DNA from: an uncultured Chloroflexota bacterium
Lineage (GTDB): Bacteria > Chloroflexota > Anaerolineae > Caldilineales > Caldilineaceae
DNA: 64,000 nt
NCBI GenBank assembly: GCA_903879975.1
Contig: CAIRNL010000705.1
Coordinates: 1-64,000, forward strand
Reading direction: 5' to 3'
Shown: in pieces, positions 34,399 through 43,268 of the stretch
Position numbering within the stretch: position 1 is the stretch's first letter
Layout: every line of letters begins with the position of its first letter
Made by a program: the position numbers and the translations under genes
The notes under the pieces: generated by a model
Seen by the model: the letters and a program-made list of their open reading frames with translations, nothing else
Database searches by the model: none
What the model was told of the DNA's origin: nothing

Positions 34399-35052
34399 AT
34401 GGCCGCTGTCACAACTACTGCGCCTGCAGCCAACCTGCACGTCCTCGACAAGGATGCCCACGCCGGACATGACAACTATGCGCACCAATTGCGCATGAAC
34501 CGCCTGGGACTGTGGCTCTTCTTTATTTCGGAAGCCTTCCTGTTCGGTGGTTTGCTGGCGACACGGTTCTATCTGTGGGGCGCCGATTCTCGTCCAGAGC
34601 TCGACCAGACGATCGGCCTGATTGTCACGTCCGTGCTTCTGGTCAGCAGTATCTCTATGCGCCTGGCTGAAACGGCTATGGAGCGGGGCGATCGCAGGGC
34701 GTTTTCGATTTTTATCCTGGTGACTGCTGTATTCGGCACGATCTTCCTCGGCGGCGTGATGGTCTTCGAGTGGGGACTGTTTCCTGCTCTCTATCAGGGG
34801 CACCTGACTCCCTGGGGCGACAAGTACGGCGCTGTGGTCTTCGCAATGACTGGCATGCACGCCTTGCACGTGATCTCCGGTATCGTATTTATCCTGATCG
34901 TTTGGAATCTGGCGCGTAAGGGCCACTACTCGCCCGAACGGCACTGGGGTGTCGAGTCGTGCGCGATTTACTGGCACTACGTCGATGTGGTCTGGATTTT
35001 CTTCTACCCAGCCCTTTACTTGATCGGCAATGCAGTGCACGTGGCGCATTGA
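34399..35052 (+). CDS. coxC: Cytochrome c oxidase subunit III
   Basis: The 217-residue protein has five helices of the subunit III fold, with FISEAFLFGGLLATRFYLWG, GAVVFAMTGMHALHVISGIVFI and the terminal HYVDVVWIFFYPALYLI. Subunit III supports proton uptake and stability of subunit I. The N-terminal 30 residues are polar and Ala/Thr-rich. It is 3 bp after the subunit IV gene and is followed by a strong intrinsic terminator before ctaG. Confidence 0.95.
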   Translation: MAAVTTTAPAANLHVLDKDAHAGHDNYAHQLRMNRLGLWLFFISEAFLFGGLLATRFYLWGADSRPELDQTIGLIVTSVLLVSSISMRLAETAMERGDRRAFSIFILVTAVFGTIFLGGVMVFEWGLFPALYQGHLTPWGDKYGAVVFAMTGMHALHVISGIVFILIVWNLARKGHYSPERHWGVESCAIYWHYVDVVWIFFYPALYLIGNAVHVAH

Positions 35053-35077
35053 GCTCGCTCGCTTTTGTCGAGGTTAC

Positions 35078-35134
35078 GCGATGCGTAATGTGTGAGGCGG
35101 CATAGCCCGGACACACATTACGCATCGCTTTTTT
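35078..35134 (+). terminator. Strong intrinsic terminator between coxC and ctaG
   Basis: A 17-bp perfect stem (35078-35094 with 35112-35128) with a 17-nt loop is followed directly by six T (35129-35134). It lies inside the oxidase gene cluster, 26 bp after the coxC stop and 13 bp before the ctaG start, so it should reduce expression of the assembly genes relative to the structural genes. Confidence 0.9.
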
Positions 35135-35147
35135 GCAGGACATGGTC

Positions 35148-36050
35148 ATGCATCCGTTGTGGAAGGCGCTTTTCGCACCCTGGGAGCTACGCTGGGAAAT
35201 TCTTCTCCCCCTGCTGCTTTTGGCCTCCATTTATGCCGTCGGCTGGCTGCGCCTCCGCCGGCATAGCCGCAGCCGGATGCTCGCTACTCGCTGGCGCATG
35301 GTTGCCTATTATGCCGGCCTGGCGTCGCTGGCCCTGGCACTCATGTCCCCCATCGACTGGCTGGGCAGCCAGTTGCTCATCATGCATATGGTGCAGCACA
35401 AGATTCTGGTCATGGTCTCGGCGCCGTTGATCTGGCTCGGCAATCCCTTCCCAATTGCCATGTGGGGGATTCCACGTCCGCTGCGGAACGGGGTGACACT
35501 GGCGCTGGCCGGCGATTCGCTGACGCGCCGCGCACTCACGGTCAGCAGCCAACCGGCTATCTGTTGGCTGCTCTTCACCTTTATCTATCTGGGCTGGCAC
35601 GATCCGGGCCTCTACAACCTGGCGTTGAGTGTCGGATGGGTGCACAATCTCGAGCACCTTACCTTCTTCCTGGGCGCGATGTTCTTTTGGTGGCCCGTCC
35701 TCAACGGCGCGCCACGGCTGCATAAAAGCATGCCGTACTGGGGGCGCATTCTCTACGTGCTGGTCCTTGTGCCGCCCAACGCGATTGCGGGCTTTGCCAT
35801 CGCCAACTCGTCAGAGGTCATCTATACCTACTACAATTCAGTGCCTCGTCTTTTTGGCATGACCGCGTTGGAAGATCAGATGATCGGCGGCGCTATCATG
35901 TGGGTGTGGAGTAGCGAGATGATGATCAACGTGGCCATGATTATGCTGGGGGTCATGTTTTACCGCGAGAAAAAGCGCAAGAAACGTCCGGTTGCCGTCG
36001 CTCGTGTTCATCCGGCCCGTCGCGCGGAGCAGATGGAGGTTATCGGCTGA
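35148..36050 (+). CDS. ctaG: CtaG-type (caa3) cytochrome oxidase assembly protein
   Basis: The 300-residue membrane protein has seven helices in the caa3_CtaG pattern: SPIDWLGSQLLIMHMVQHKILVMVSAPLIWLG, GWHDPGLYNLAL, VHNLEHLTFFLGAMFFWWPV, LEDQMIGGAIMWVWS. CtaG is needed to build the copper centre of caa3-type oxidases in Bacillus. The ATG at 35148 is chosen because a TTG at 35133 lies in the terminator T-run, and AGGA is 8 bp upstream. It follows the strong terminator and is itself followed directly by the FixH/YtkA-like gene. Confidence 0.92.
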   Translation: MHPLWKALFAPWELRWEILLPLLLLASIYAVGWLRLRRHSRSRMLATRWRMVAYYAGLASLALALMSPIDWLGSQLLIMHMVQHKILVMVSAPLIWLGNPFPIAMWGIPRPLRNGVTLALAGDSLTRRALTVSSQPAICWLLFTFIYLGWHDPGLYNLALSVGWVHNLEHLTFFLGAMFFWWPVLNGAPRLHKSMPYWGRILYVLVLVPPNAIAGFAIANSSEVIYTYYNSVPRLFGMTALEDQMIGGAIMWVWSSEMMINVAMIMLGVMFYREKKRKKRPVAVARVHPARRAEQMEVIG

Positions 36051-36602
36051 ATGCAATCACAACGGATGGCCGGGCGCATTCGCGTTGTGTTGGCGCTGTG
36101 GCTTGCCCTTGGACTGCTCACTGTGACGACGGACATCAGTCGTGCGCATGGCGGCGGAGCCTCACAGTTGAGCGATGTGCCGGCAGGTCCCTTCCGGTTG
36201 TTTGTATGGACCAGCCCTGATCCCTGGCGCGCCGGCGGTGAGGCACACGTGACTGTTGCTGTTACCAGCCTCGACCCCGCTGGCCAGACGATTCCCGTCG
36301 CTGACGCCACCGTTGTGATCGAACTGATGCCTGTTGGCGCTCCGGAACGGGCGATTGTGTTGGCAGCGACCCCAAGCGTTGGGGCTGGTTTTTACGAAGG
36401 AGACACGTCCCTGCTACAGGCTGGCGAATGGGATGTGTCGGTCAAGGTTTCATCTGTGGCCGGTGCGGGCGAGGCCGGCTTTGCCTACCGGGTATTGCCT
36501 GGCAGCCAGATCAACTGGCTGCTCTGGCTGGGTAGTGCGCTCGCCGTGCTTGCACTGATTGGCTATTGGGGCACGCGACACTCGCAAAAATCTCCGGTCT
36601 GA
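36051..36602 (+). CDS. FixH/YtkA-like extracytoplasmic protein
   Basis: The 183-residue protein has a signal peptide (VVLALWLALGLLTVTTDISRAHG), an Ig-like YtkA/FixH domain (PFRLFVWTSPDPWRAGGEAHVTVAVTS ... PVADATVVIELMP ... GFYEGDTSLLQAGEWDVSVKV) and a C-terminal membrane helix (INWLLWLGSALAVLALIGYW). Such proteins occur with oxidase or copper-handling genes. It starts directly after the ctaG stop, so the pair is translationally linked, and a copper or oxidase assembly role is the likely inference. Confidence 0.75.
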   Translation: MQSQRMAGRIRVVLALWLALGLLTVTTDISRAHGGGASQLSDVPAGPFRLFVWTSPDPWRAGGEAHVTVAVTSLDPAGQTIPVADATVVIELMPVGAPERAIVLAATPSVGAGFYEGDTSLLQAGEWDVSVKVSSVAGAGEAGFAYRVLPGSQINWLLWLGSALAVLALIGYWGTRHSQKSPV

Positions 36603-36629
36603 TGCGAGTGCCGTGTTGCGTGGGAGTTC

Positions 36630-37448
36630 ATGGTGGAAATTCTTAAAATTTTCGGTAGAAAATGGATTCTGCTCACAATTCTGGTTGCTTTGTCGATGGT
36701 TCTCTTCGTATGGTTGGGTTTCTGGCAACTCGACCGCCTGGACCAGAAACGTACCTATAACGCCACGATGGCCGAGCGTTGGCATCAAATCCCATTTGAT
36801 CTGAACGCCGTGCTGTTACCTCAGAATCTGGACGATCTGGAGTTTCGACGTATCCAGGCCGAAGGCTATTTCGACTACGCCAACCAGATCATTCTCAAGA
36901 GTCAGATTTACTACGATGCACCTGGTATTGCCCTGGTCACCCCATTTGTCTTTGCCGAAGGCCGTGCCATCCTGGTGGCTCGTGGCTGGGTGCCGGCAGA
37001 TCAAACTTCGCCGCAGTCCCTGGCGCAGATGGTGGAACCCAGTGGGGCGCCCGTGATCGGGCTGATCAAGCCGTCGCAGGCACCGCCCAATGGCCAGCCG
37101 TCGACGCCGCCGGATACCCCACAGGCTGAATGGTTCCGCATCGATATTCCAGCGATTCAAGCGCAGATGCCGTACGCGCTCGAGCCAGCTTGGATTCAGC
37201 AACTGCCTGAAACAGGCCGGCCAATCGACAAACTGCCGATTCGCGAGGAACCCATGGCGCTCAACGAGGGTAACCATATGAGCTATGCTGTACAATGGTT
37301 TTCGTTTGCCCTGATTGCCGGTTTCGGCTATATAATGTTGGTTCGATACCGAGAACGGCTGGCTCTGCGTCCGCAGCCGGACGAGGCTGCCGTGGCCGGA
37401 GCCGCTGAGCAGTCCAGTGTGGGCCAGAGGCTGTCACCTGAATCATAG
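36630..37448 (+). CDS. SURF1-family oxidase assembly protein
   Basis: The 272-residue protein has an N-terminal helix with the SURF1 motif VWLGFWQLDRLDQKRTYNA, an extracytoplasmic domain (LEFRRIQAEGYFDY, ILVARGWVPADQ) and a C-terminal helix (VQWFSFALIAGFGYIMLVRYRER). SURF1 proteins aid haem a insertion into the oxidase. It lies between the FixH-like and haem o synthase genes in the oxidase cluster. Confidence 0.9.
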   Translation: MVEILKIFGRKWILLTILVALSMVLFVWLGFWQLDRLDQKRTYNATMAERWHQIPFDLNAVLLPQNLDDLEFRRIQAEGYFDYANQIILKSQIYYDAPGIALVTPFVFAEGRAILVARGWVPADQTSPQSLAQMVEPSGAPVIGLIKPSQAPPNGQPSTPPDTPQAEWFRIDIPAIQAQMPYALEPAWIQQLPETGRPIDKLPIREEPMALNEGNHMSYAVQWFSFALIAGFGYIMLVRYRERLALRPQPDEAAVAGAAEQSSVGQRLSPES

Positions 37449-37465
37449 CTTGGTTAGTACATAAA

Positions 37466-38446
37466 ATGCTGAAAAGTAGTACGTCGGTGGAATCAAAATC
37501 GGGGGTAGAGGCCGAGTTGACGCGCGATCAGGCTCTGGTTCGCCTGGCCATCAGCGACTACGTCATGCTGACGAAGCCGCGCATCATTTTGTTGCTGCTC
37601 GTCATCACCTTTGTTCCCATGTTCCTGGCCGCGCCGGCTGCGCCTGGTGGTTGGCTCATCCTGTGGACGATGGTGGGTGGCTTCCTGGCGGCCGGCGGTG
37701 CCAATGCGCTCAACCAGTATGTGGATCGTGACATCGACCACGTGATGGTGCGCACACGGCGGCGGCCGTTGCCGGATGGTCGTATGTCGCCGATGCAGGT
37801 GTTGATCTTTGGCATTGCGCTGGCGTCACTCAGCTTTGCGCTCCTCTGGTGGCAGGTCAACCTGCTCGCTGCGTCGATTGCCCTTTTTGGCTTGCTCTTC
37901 TATGTATTCGTCTACACAGTGCTGCTCAAGCGCTCCAGCACTCAGAATATTGTTGTCGGAGGGCTGGCCGGTGCAGTGCCGCCGCTGGTTGGGTGGGCAG
38001 CGGCAGCCAACGAAATTTCGTTGTTACCGATCATCATGGTGCTTATCGTCTTTTACTGGACGCCACCCCATTTCTGGGCGCTGGCCTTGATGCGCCAGAA
38101 AGAGTATCGGGCCGCTGGCGTGCCCATGCTTCCGGTCGTGGCGGGTGAGCGCGAAACGCACCGGCAGATCGTCATCTACAGCTTCCTGCTGCTTTTGATC
38201 AGCGTGTTGCCTGTCTTTTTGCGTCACTTGGGGCCAGTCTATCTGGTGCTGGCGCTAGCGCTGAACGGCGTATTTCTCTGGCAGGCGGTCGACATCTGGC
38301 GCAAGCCGACCAATGCCAACATCTGGCGGCTCTACAAGTTCAGCCTGCTCTTCCTGGCTTTGCTCTTCCTGGCCATGGGAATTGATCACCTCTTTTACTC
38401 CGTTCCCGCCGATGTGATCGACTTTTCCCTATACCTGCCGTTTTGA
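37466..38446 (+). CDS. ctaB: Protohaem IX farnesyltransferase (haem o synthase)
   Basis: This UbiA-family enzyme attaches farnesyl to haem b, the first step to haem a for the oxidase. The 326-residue membrane protein has the prenyl-diphosphate motif NALNQYVDRDIDHVMVRTR and the family motif RPLPDGRMSP, then YVFVYTVLLKRSSTQNIVVGGLAGAVPPLVGW and YWTPPHFWALAL. About nine helices are visible. It ends the oxidase cluster. No haem a synthase (CtaA) is in the window. Confidence 0.94.
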   Translation: MLKSSTSVESKSGVEAELTRDQALVRLAISDYVMLTKPRIILLLLVITFVPMFLAAPAAPGGWLILWTMVGGFLAAGGANALNQYVDRDIDHVMVRTRRRPLPDGRMSPMQVLIFGIALASLSFALLWWQVNLLAASIALFGLLFYVFVYTVLLKRSSTQNIVVGGLAGAVPPLVGWAAAANEISLLPIIMVLIVFYWTPPHFWALALMRQKEYRAAGVPMLPVVAGERETHRQIVIYSFLLLLISVLPVFLRHLGPVYLVLALALNGVFLWQAVDIWRKPTNANIWRLYKFSLLFLALLFLAMGIDHLFYSVPADVIDFSLYLPF

Positions 38447-38528
38447 ATGGCAAAATGACGAGGGGGAAGAGGGCAACGCGCCGCTGACAATGGTTCCTGC
38501 ACCGCCCGCCACCCCCTCTCATCTCCTC

Positions 38529-38885
38529 TCACCGATTCACCCATTCTGGCTCAGGACGAATGTTCGGTTCGGGGCGCGAGCCTGGGTCTGGACGTCCGCT
38601 ACCTTCGAGCCGGCTGATGGCTCGCACGGTCATGTCGCGATCGCAGAGAATCTGGCACGACAGACGCACGCCCGCCAAGCCTCGCTCGGCAAGTTTGGCC
38701 TGCTCGGCGGCAGTCATGATGTCCGGCTCGCCGGAGACGAACTCGACGCGGCACGTCGTGCAGCGGCTGTTGCCCCCGCACGCGTGTAACTGATCCACCC
38801 CCGCCTCGTCGATCAAGGCCAGCACGAGGCGCTTGCCCTGCGCAACCGCGAAGGACCCGTAGTTTTCCACTGTCAATGTCGGCAT
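38529..38885 (-). CDS. 2Fe-2S ferredoxin
   Basis: The 118-residue protein is a plant-type ferredoxin: strands TLTVENYGSFAVAQG, then CGGNSRCTTC (cluster Cys spaced C-x5-C-x2-C) and the fourth Cys in RLSCQIL. It ends in a basic, proline-rich tail of about 20 residues that is not part of the fold. It would carry electrons at moderate potential in the cytoplasm. The start at 38885 has AAGGGGA upstream. It diverges from an MFS transporter gene. Confidence 0.88.
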   Translation of the reverse strand: MPTLTVENYGSFAVAQGKRLVLALIDEAGVDQLHACGGNSRCTTCRVEFVSGEPDIMTAAEQAKLAERGLAGVRLSCQILCDRDMTVRAISRLEGSGRPDPGSRPEPNIRPEPEWVNR

Positions 38886-39042
38886 GACTATTCCCCTTAT
38901 TCGTTGGACGGATTGATTCATATCGTGGCGGACAGACGCCATTCCAATCATTCATGCTTTGTCCCCGATTGGTTGTATGATGGAACACATTTGGCGTCGA
39001 ATGTGTCAATCAACGCCAGGCCAACTGCGAGGGGGAAAGAGG

Positions 39043-40389
39043 GTGCACACAGTCGAACGCCATGCGCCGCGCGGCATGACGGCATTTGTGATAATTTGGA
39101 TTGGCCAGTTTCTCTCGTTGCTTGGCACGTCGATGTCACGCTTTGCGCTGACGATCTGGGCGTTTCAGGTGACCGGCGAGGCGACTGCGTTGGCGCTGGT
39201 TGGCTTTTTTTCCTTCGCACCCGTGATTCTCTTCAGCCCGATTGCCGGCGCCTTGGTTGACCGCTGGAATCGCAAGGTTGTCATGATTCTGAGCGACCTG
39301 GCTGCCGGAATCTCGACCGGCGCCATTTTGCTTCTCTACGCCACGGGCCGTCTGGAGATCTGGCATCTCTACGTTGCCGGCGCGTTTGCCGGCGTGTTTG
39401 AGTCGTTTCAGTTCCCTGCCTTTTCGGCCGCGATGAGTCTGCTCGTGCCCAAAGACCAGTATGGCCGGGCGAACGGGCTGGTCTCGCTGGCCGACTCCGC
39501 GACGACGATCATCGCGCCTGTCCTGGCTGGTATCCTGCTGGGCGTTGTCGGGATCGGCGGCATCATGATTGCCGATCTCGTCACCTTTGTTATCGCTGTG
39601 CTGGCCGTTTTGTGGGTCGCTGTGCCGCAGCCCGTACGCAGTGCTGAAGGGCTGGCCGGCGTCGGGTCGCTGTGGAGTGAGTCACTCTATGGCTTCCGCT
39701 ACATTGGACGGCGCAAGAGCCTGCTCGGCGTACAACTGACCTTTACGATCAGTAACTTCTTTGATTCCATCGGCATGATCCTGATTGCACCCATGATCCT
39801 GGCGCGTACCGGCAATAATGAACTGGCCCTGGGCACAGTGCAGTCGGCTTTTGGTGTGGGCGGGCTGGTGGGTGGGTTGCTCATGACGGTGTGGGGCGGG
39901 CCGCGCGCTCGCGTGCATGGCGTCTTGCTTGGCTTTATCGGCAGCAGTTTGTTGGGATTGATCCCAATTGGGCTGGGACAGACACTGCTCGTCTGGTCGG
40001 TCGCAGCGTTTGGGTGGATGTTCTTCATGCCGATTATCAATGCTTCCAACCAGGCGCTCTGGCAGGCGAAGGTGGCGCCTGACGTGCAGGGACGCGTCTT
40101 CGCAGCACGTCGGCTCATCGCGCAGATCAGCGGGCCGCTGGGCATGTTGCTTGCCGGCCCGCTGGCGGATCGCGTGCTCGAGCCGGCCATGCAGGGCGAC
40201 ACATGGCTTAACGCCACGTTTGGGCCGATCTTCGGCGTCAGCCCTGGATCGGGCACTGCCTTGCTCATCGTGATGGTGGGGGGACTCGGTATCATGGCCG
40301 GCGTCATCGGCTATGCGCTGCCCGTCGTGCGTACGGTCGACACGTGCCTGCCGGATCATGATGCAACTCCGTCGCCGCTACAGGGATGA
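39043..40389 (+). CDS. MFS transporter (EntS-like exporter)
   Basis: The 448-residue protein has twelve hydrophobic segments and MFS_3-type motifs (SRFALTIWAFQVTGEATALALVGFF, AGALVDRWNRKVVMILSDLAAG, VPKDQYGRANGLVSLADSATTIIAPVLAG). This branch includes EntS-like and macrolide exporters, so an efflux role is likely, but the substrate is unknown. A GTG at 39043 with GAGGGGG upstream is the preferred start; the earlier ATG codons add a non-conserved N-terminus. It is monocistronic as far as seen. Confidence 0.85.
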   Translation: MHTVERHAPRGMTAFVIIWIGQFLSLLGTSMSRFALTIWAFQVTGEATALALVGFFSFAPVILFSPIAGALVDRWNRKVVMILSDLAAGISTGAILLLYATGRLEIWHLYVAGAFAGVFESFQFPAFSAAMSLLVPKDQYGRANGLVSLADSATTIIAPVLAGILLGVVGIGGIMIADLVTFVIAVLAVLWVAVPQPVRSAEGLAGVGSLWSESLYGFRYIGRRKSLLGVQLTFTISNFFDSIGMILIAPMILARTGNNELALGTVQSAFGVGGLVGGLLMTVWGGPRARVHGVLLGFIGSSLLGLIPIGLGQTLLVWSVAAFGWMFFMPIINASNQALWQAKVAPDVQGRVFAARRLIAQISGPLGMLLAGPLADRVLEPAMQGDTWLNATFGPIFGVSPGSGTALLIVMVGGLGIMAGVIGYALPVVRTVDTCLPDHDATPSPLQG

Positions 40390-40478
40390 TCTTTGATGCG
40401 AAGCCAGAAGAGCAGCATACTGCCTGCGCTTCTCCGCCATGACGTCCAGCGAAGTCATAGCGCAACTGGTCGCTGACT

Positions 40479-40507
40479 TTGTGATCGCGGTGGGTAGCAG
40501 GTATCCT
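40479..40507 (+). promoter_or_regulatory. Possible promoter of the DUF368 gene
   Basis: TTGTGA (40479-40484) and TATCCT (40502-40507) are 17 bp apart, with only a moderate match to consensus. The predicted start near 40514 leaves a ~90-nt leader. Confidence 0.4.
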
Positions 40508-40603
40508 GTACTGTTATGCGCGGCGTCCGGCGGTTGGTGTTCCATCTCGCCACGTTGCTGAATGTTTGAAACGATAAAAAACTCTCAAGAGGATTCAAGG
40601 AAA

Positions 40604-41575
40604 ATGGAAACCAATTCGCCTCTGCCGGAATTTGCCAAGCCACGCAGCAAGATAAGCGATTACCTGAATGTCTATGTCGCTGGTTTCACAATGGGAAGTG
40701 CCGACGTGGTGCCGGGTGTGTCCGGAGGGACGGTCGCATTCGTAGTGGGTATCTACGAAGAACTCATCAGCAGCGTTCGTATGATCGGACAGCCGGTTGT
40801 GTGGCGCGCGCTTCTACGCTTGCAATGGCGCGAGGCGTTCCGCTTGATCAACTTCTTTTTCTTGATGTCGCTAGGCCTGGGTATGTTGAGCGCCATCTTT
40901 CTGCTGGCACCTGCGATTGAGTGGATGCTGAATCATCAGCCGGTCATGATTTGGAGCTTCTTTTTGGGGCTGGTTGCCGCTTCGATCATCGTTGTGGCGC
41001 CGCGCGTGAAGATCTGGTCGATCAGCCGATGGGTGGCTCTTGCACTTGGCACTATTTTTGGCTTCTGGCTGGTGGGGTTGGTGCCGGTACAAACGCCTGA
41101 TGCCTGGTGGTTCTACATTTTCAGCGGGGCAATTGCAATCTGCGCCATGATTTTGCCCGGTATTTCTGGCTCCTTTGTCCTGGTGTTGCTGGGTAAATAC
41201 CAGGATGTCATCAGCGCCGTCAACGAGCGGGATTTTGTGACACTGGCTCTGGTCGCATTGGGTGCCCTGGTTGGCCTTGTCTCCTTTGCCCAGGTTCTAT
41301 CGTGGCTCTTCCGCCGCTATCACGATCTGACAGTTGCCGCACTCACAGGACTGATGCTCGGCAGCCTGCGAAAGGTCTGGCCGTGGAAAGAGGTGGTGGA
41401 GACGATGGTCGATCGCCATGGCGACGTGGTGCCGTTGGTCGAACGGAATCTGTTGCCGCCGGTCAGCGTCGGTGGCGCACTGAACATGGAAATTGTTGTT
41501 GCTTTGACGGCAGCGCTGCTGGGTGTGGCCCTGGTCATCGTCGTCGAGCGTATTGCGATGGCGCGCAGCAAGTAG
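40604..41575 (+). CDS. DUF368 (PopT-type) polyprenyl-phosphate transporter
   Basis: The 323-residue membrane protein begins its core with the family hallmark YVAGFTMGSADVVPGVSGGTVAFVVGIYEELI and has a second repeat ICAMILPGISGSFVLVLLGKYQDVI. DUF368 proteins have been shown in several bacteria to recycle undecaprenyl phosphate to the cytoplasmic face, supplying the lipid carrier used by glycan genes such as those at 46-63 kb. ATG 40604 has AGGA-type sequence upstream; ATG 40562 is an alternative start. It converges on the glycerate kinase gene. Confidence 0.85.
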   Translation: METNSPLPEFAKPRSKISDYLNVYVAGFTMGSADVVPGVSGGTVAFVVGIYEELISSVRMIGQPVVWRALLRLQWREAFRLINFFFLMSLGLGMLSAIFLLAPAIEWMLNHQPVMIWSFFLGLVAASIIVVAPRVKIWSISRWVALALGTIFGFWLVGLVPVQTPDAWWFYIFSGAIAICAMILPGISGSFVLVLLGKYQDVISAVNERDFVTLALVALGALVGLVSFAQVLSWLFRRYHDLTVAALTGLMLGSLRKVWPWKEVVETMVDRHGDVVPLVERNLLPPVSVGGALNMEIVVALTAALLGVALVIVVERIAMARSK

Positions 41576-41629
41576 CTCTGTACGCCTCATACCGTCCCGC
41601 CGATTCCCGCCTTGCGGCCGGTGACCGAG

Positions 41630-42994
41630 TCAGGCTGTCGCCGGTTCTACCCAGACCAGGACCAGGTCGTTGACGTTTGTCCGTGTCGGGCCACAGCGCA
41701 GCAAGTCTCCTGTTGTCTGTAGAAACGGGTAGGCGTCGTGGCGCTGCAGCCGGGTGCCGGCGTCGAGACCAGCCTGCCTGCCCAGCGCCACGGTCTCCCC
41801 ATCCACCAACCCGCCTGCACTGTCGGTAGGGCCGTCGTTGCCGTCGGTCGCCAACGCGGCAATCGTGATCTGTGGGCGGCCGGCAACGCCGATTGCGGCT
41901 GCCAACGCCAATTCCTGGTTGCGGCCGCCCTTGCCCGATGCATTGCCCAGCCTCACCGTCGTCTCGCCGCCGAGGATGAGACATGCCGGTGCGGCGACCG
42001 GCTGCCCGCTCGCTACGATCTCCCTTGCCAGCGCCACGGCCAGCCCTGCAACTGTACTTGCCTCGCCCTCCAGGTAGGTGGTCAGCAGCAACGTGTGGTA
42101 GCCGAACTCCTGCGCTCGCTGGCATGCGGCCAGCGCAGCCACGCGATTGTCTCCGACGATCTGTGTGACGACACGCTCGAAGATCGGATCGCCGGGCTTG
42201 GGTGTGTCGGCTAATTCGCCGCGCACACCTGCCTGCAGCCTCGTCGTCACTGCGTTGGGCAGCACTTCGGTGAGCGCATACTTCTCGACGACGGCCCAGG
42301 CATCCGTCCATGTGCTTGTATCCGCCACCGTGGGGCCGCTGGCGATGACATCGAGCGGGCTGCCGACGACGTCGCTCAATACCAGCGTGACCAGTGTGGC
42401 TGGGCTGGCAACACGAGCAAGCTGGCCGCCTTTGACGTAGCTCATGTGCTTGCGGAGGCAGTTCATCTCATGGATCGTGGCGCCGCAGGCCAGCAGCGTG
42501 TCGGTCATACCCTGGAGATCGGGGAGTGTGATGCCGGCCGGCGCCTCGAGCAGGGCCGAGCCGCCACCGGAGATGAGCGCCAGCACCAGGTCATCCTTGC
42601 CGGCGCTTGCGACCAGATCCAGGACGCGTGCTCCGGCGGCAATACCGGCCTTGTCTGGGATTGGGTGGCCTGCCTCAATAATCTCGATGCGCTCGGTAGG
42701 CGAGCGATGGCCGTGCTTGACGACCACGAGTCCAGCCGTGAGCAGCGTGCCAAGGACATCCTCTACGGCACGCGCCATGGGCGCCCCCCCTTTGCCCGCA
42801 CCGACGACGAGAATGCGCCGGAATTGCGCCAGCGTCAATCGTTCGCGGCCTGCCCAGAGCACGCCGTTTTCAACGTGCAGATGATCGCGTACGGCTTGGT
42901 AGGGGTCGACCGCCTGCAGGGCTGCTTGCAGGATGTCGAGATAGCGGCGCCGGGCTACACGATTGCGGGAAAGGATGCTGGAATCAAATGTCAT
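41630..42994 (-). CDS. Glycerate 2-kinase (GckA/TtuD type)
   Basis: The 454-residue protein matches the MOFRL/DUF4147 glycerate kinase family: ILVVGAGKGGAPMARAVED, LISGGGSALLEAPAGITLPD, MNCLRKHMSYVKGGQLA, LSDVVGSPLDVIASGPTVAD in the N-terminal domain, and the C-terminal MOFRL domain with GGETTVRLG...GKGGRNQE and ATDGNDGPTDSAGG. It phosphorylates D-glycerate to 2-phosphoglycerate. The ATG at 42994 is preferred; the open frame runs up to 43309 but that part is not conserved. The adjacent aldolase and PFK genes place it in a glycolytic neighbourhood. Confidence 0.92.
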   Translation of the reverse strand: MTFDSSILSRNRVARRRYLDILQAALQAVDPYQAVRDHLHVENGVLWAGRERLTLAQFRRILVVGAGKGGAPMARAVEDVLGTLLTAGLVVVKHGHRSPTERIEIIEAGHPIPDKAGIAAGARVLDLVASAGKDDLVLALISGGGSALLEAPAGITLPDLQGMTDTLLACGATIHEMNCLRKHMSYVKGGQLARVASPATLVTLVLSDVVGSPLDVIASGPTVADTSTWTDAWAVVEKYALTEVLPNAVTTRLQAGVRGELADTPKPGDPIFERVVTQIVGDNRVAALAACQRAQEFGYHTLLLTTYLEGEASTVAGLAVALAREIVASGQPVAAPACLILGGETTVRLGNASGKGGRNQELALAAAIGVAGRPQITIAALATDGNDGPTDSAGGLVDGETVALGRQAGLDAGTRLQRHDAYPFLQTTGDLLRCGPTRTNVNDLVLVWVEPATA

Positions 42995-43214
42995 GTGATG
43001 CGTAAGCTCGCTTTGCTGCAAGGTTGGCACGGGCAGCGTTGTTTCGTGATGCGACACCGCGCCGTCCTTGAATGACTCGCAGGAGCCGCGTCCACTCGCT
43101 GGGAGTGCTACCGATAGCAAGGCTCCGCCTGGCCGGCTCAGTGAACGCTCTGTCGCCGCACAGGTCTGTTCTCGGTGCCCCCGCTGGAGCGACGGGAAGA
43201 GGCGCTTGAGAACG

Positions 43215-43251
43215 AAAAAAGCTGCCCGCCCCTGGGGAAGAGCGAGCAGCT
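43215..43251 (-). terminator. Intrinsic terminator of the aldolase gene
   Basis: On the minus strand AGCTGCTCGC (43251-43242) pairs with GCGGGCAGCT (43229-43220), 10 bp with one G-U pair, and is followed by T6 (43220-43215). It starts 18 bp after the aldolase stop. Confidence 0.82.
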
Positions 43252-43268
43252 TGTGAATCGCGGGCGGG

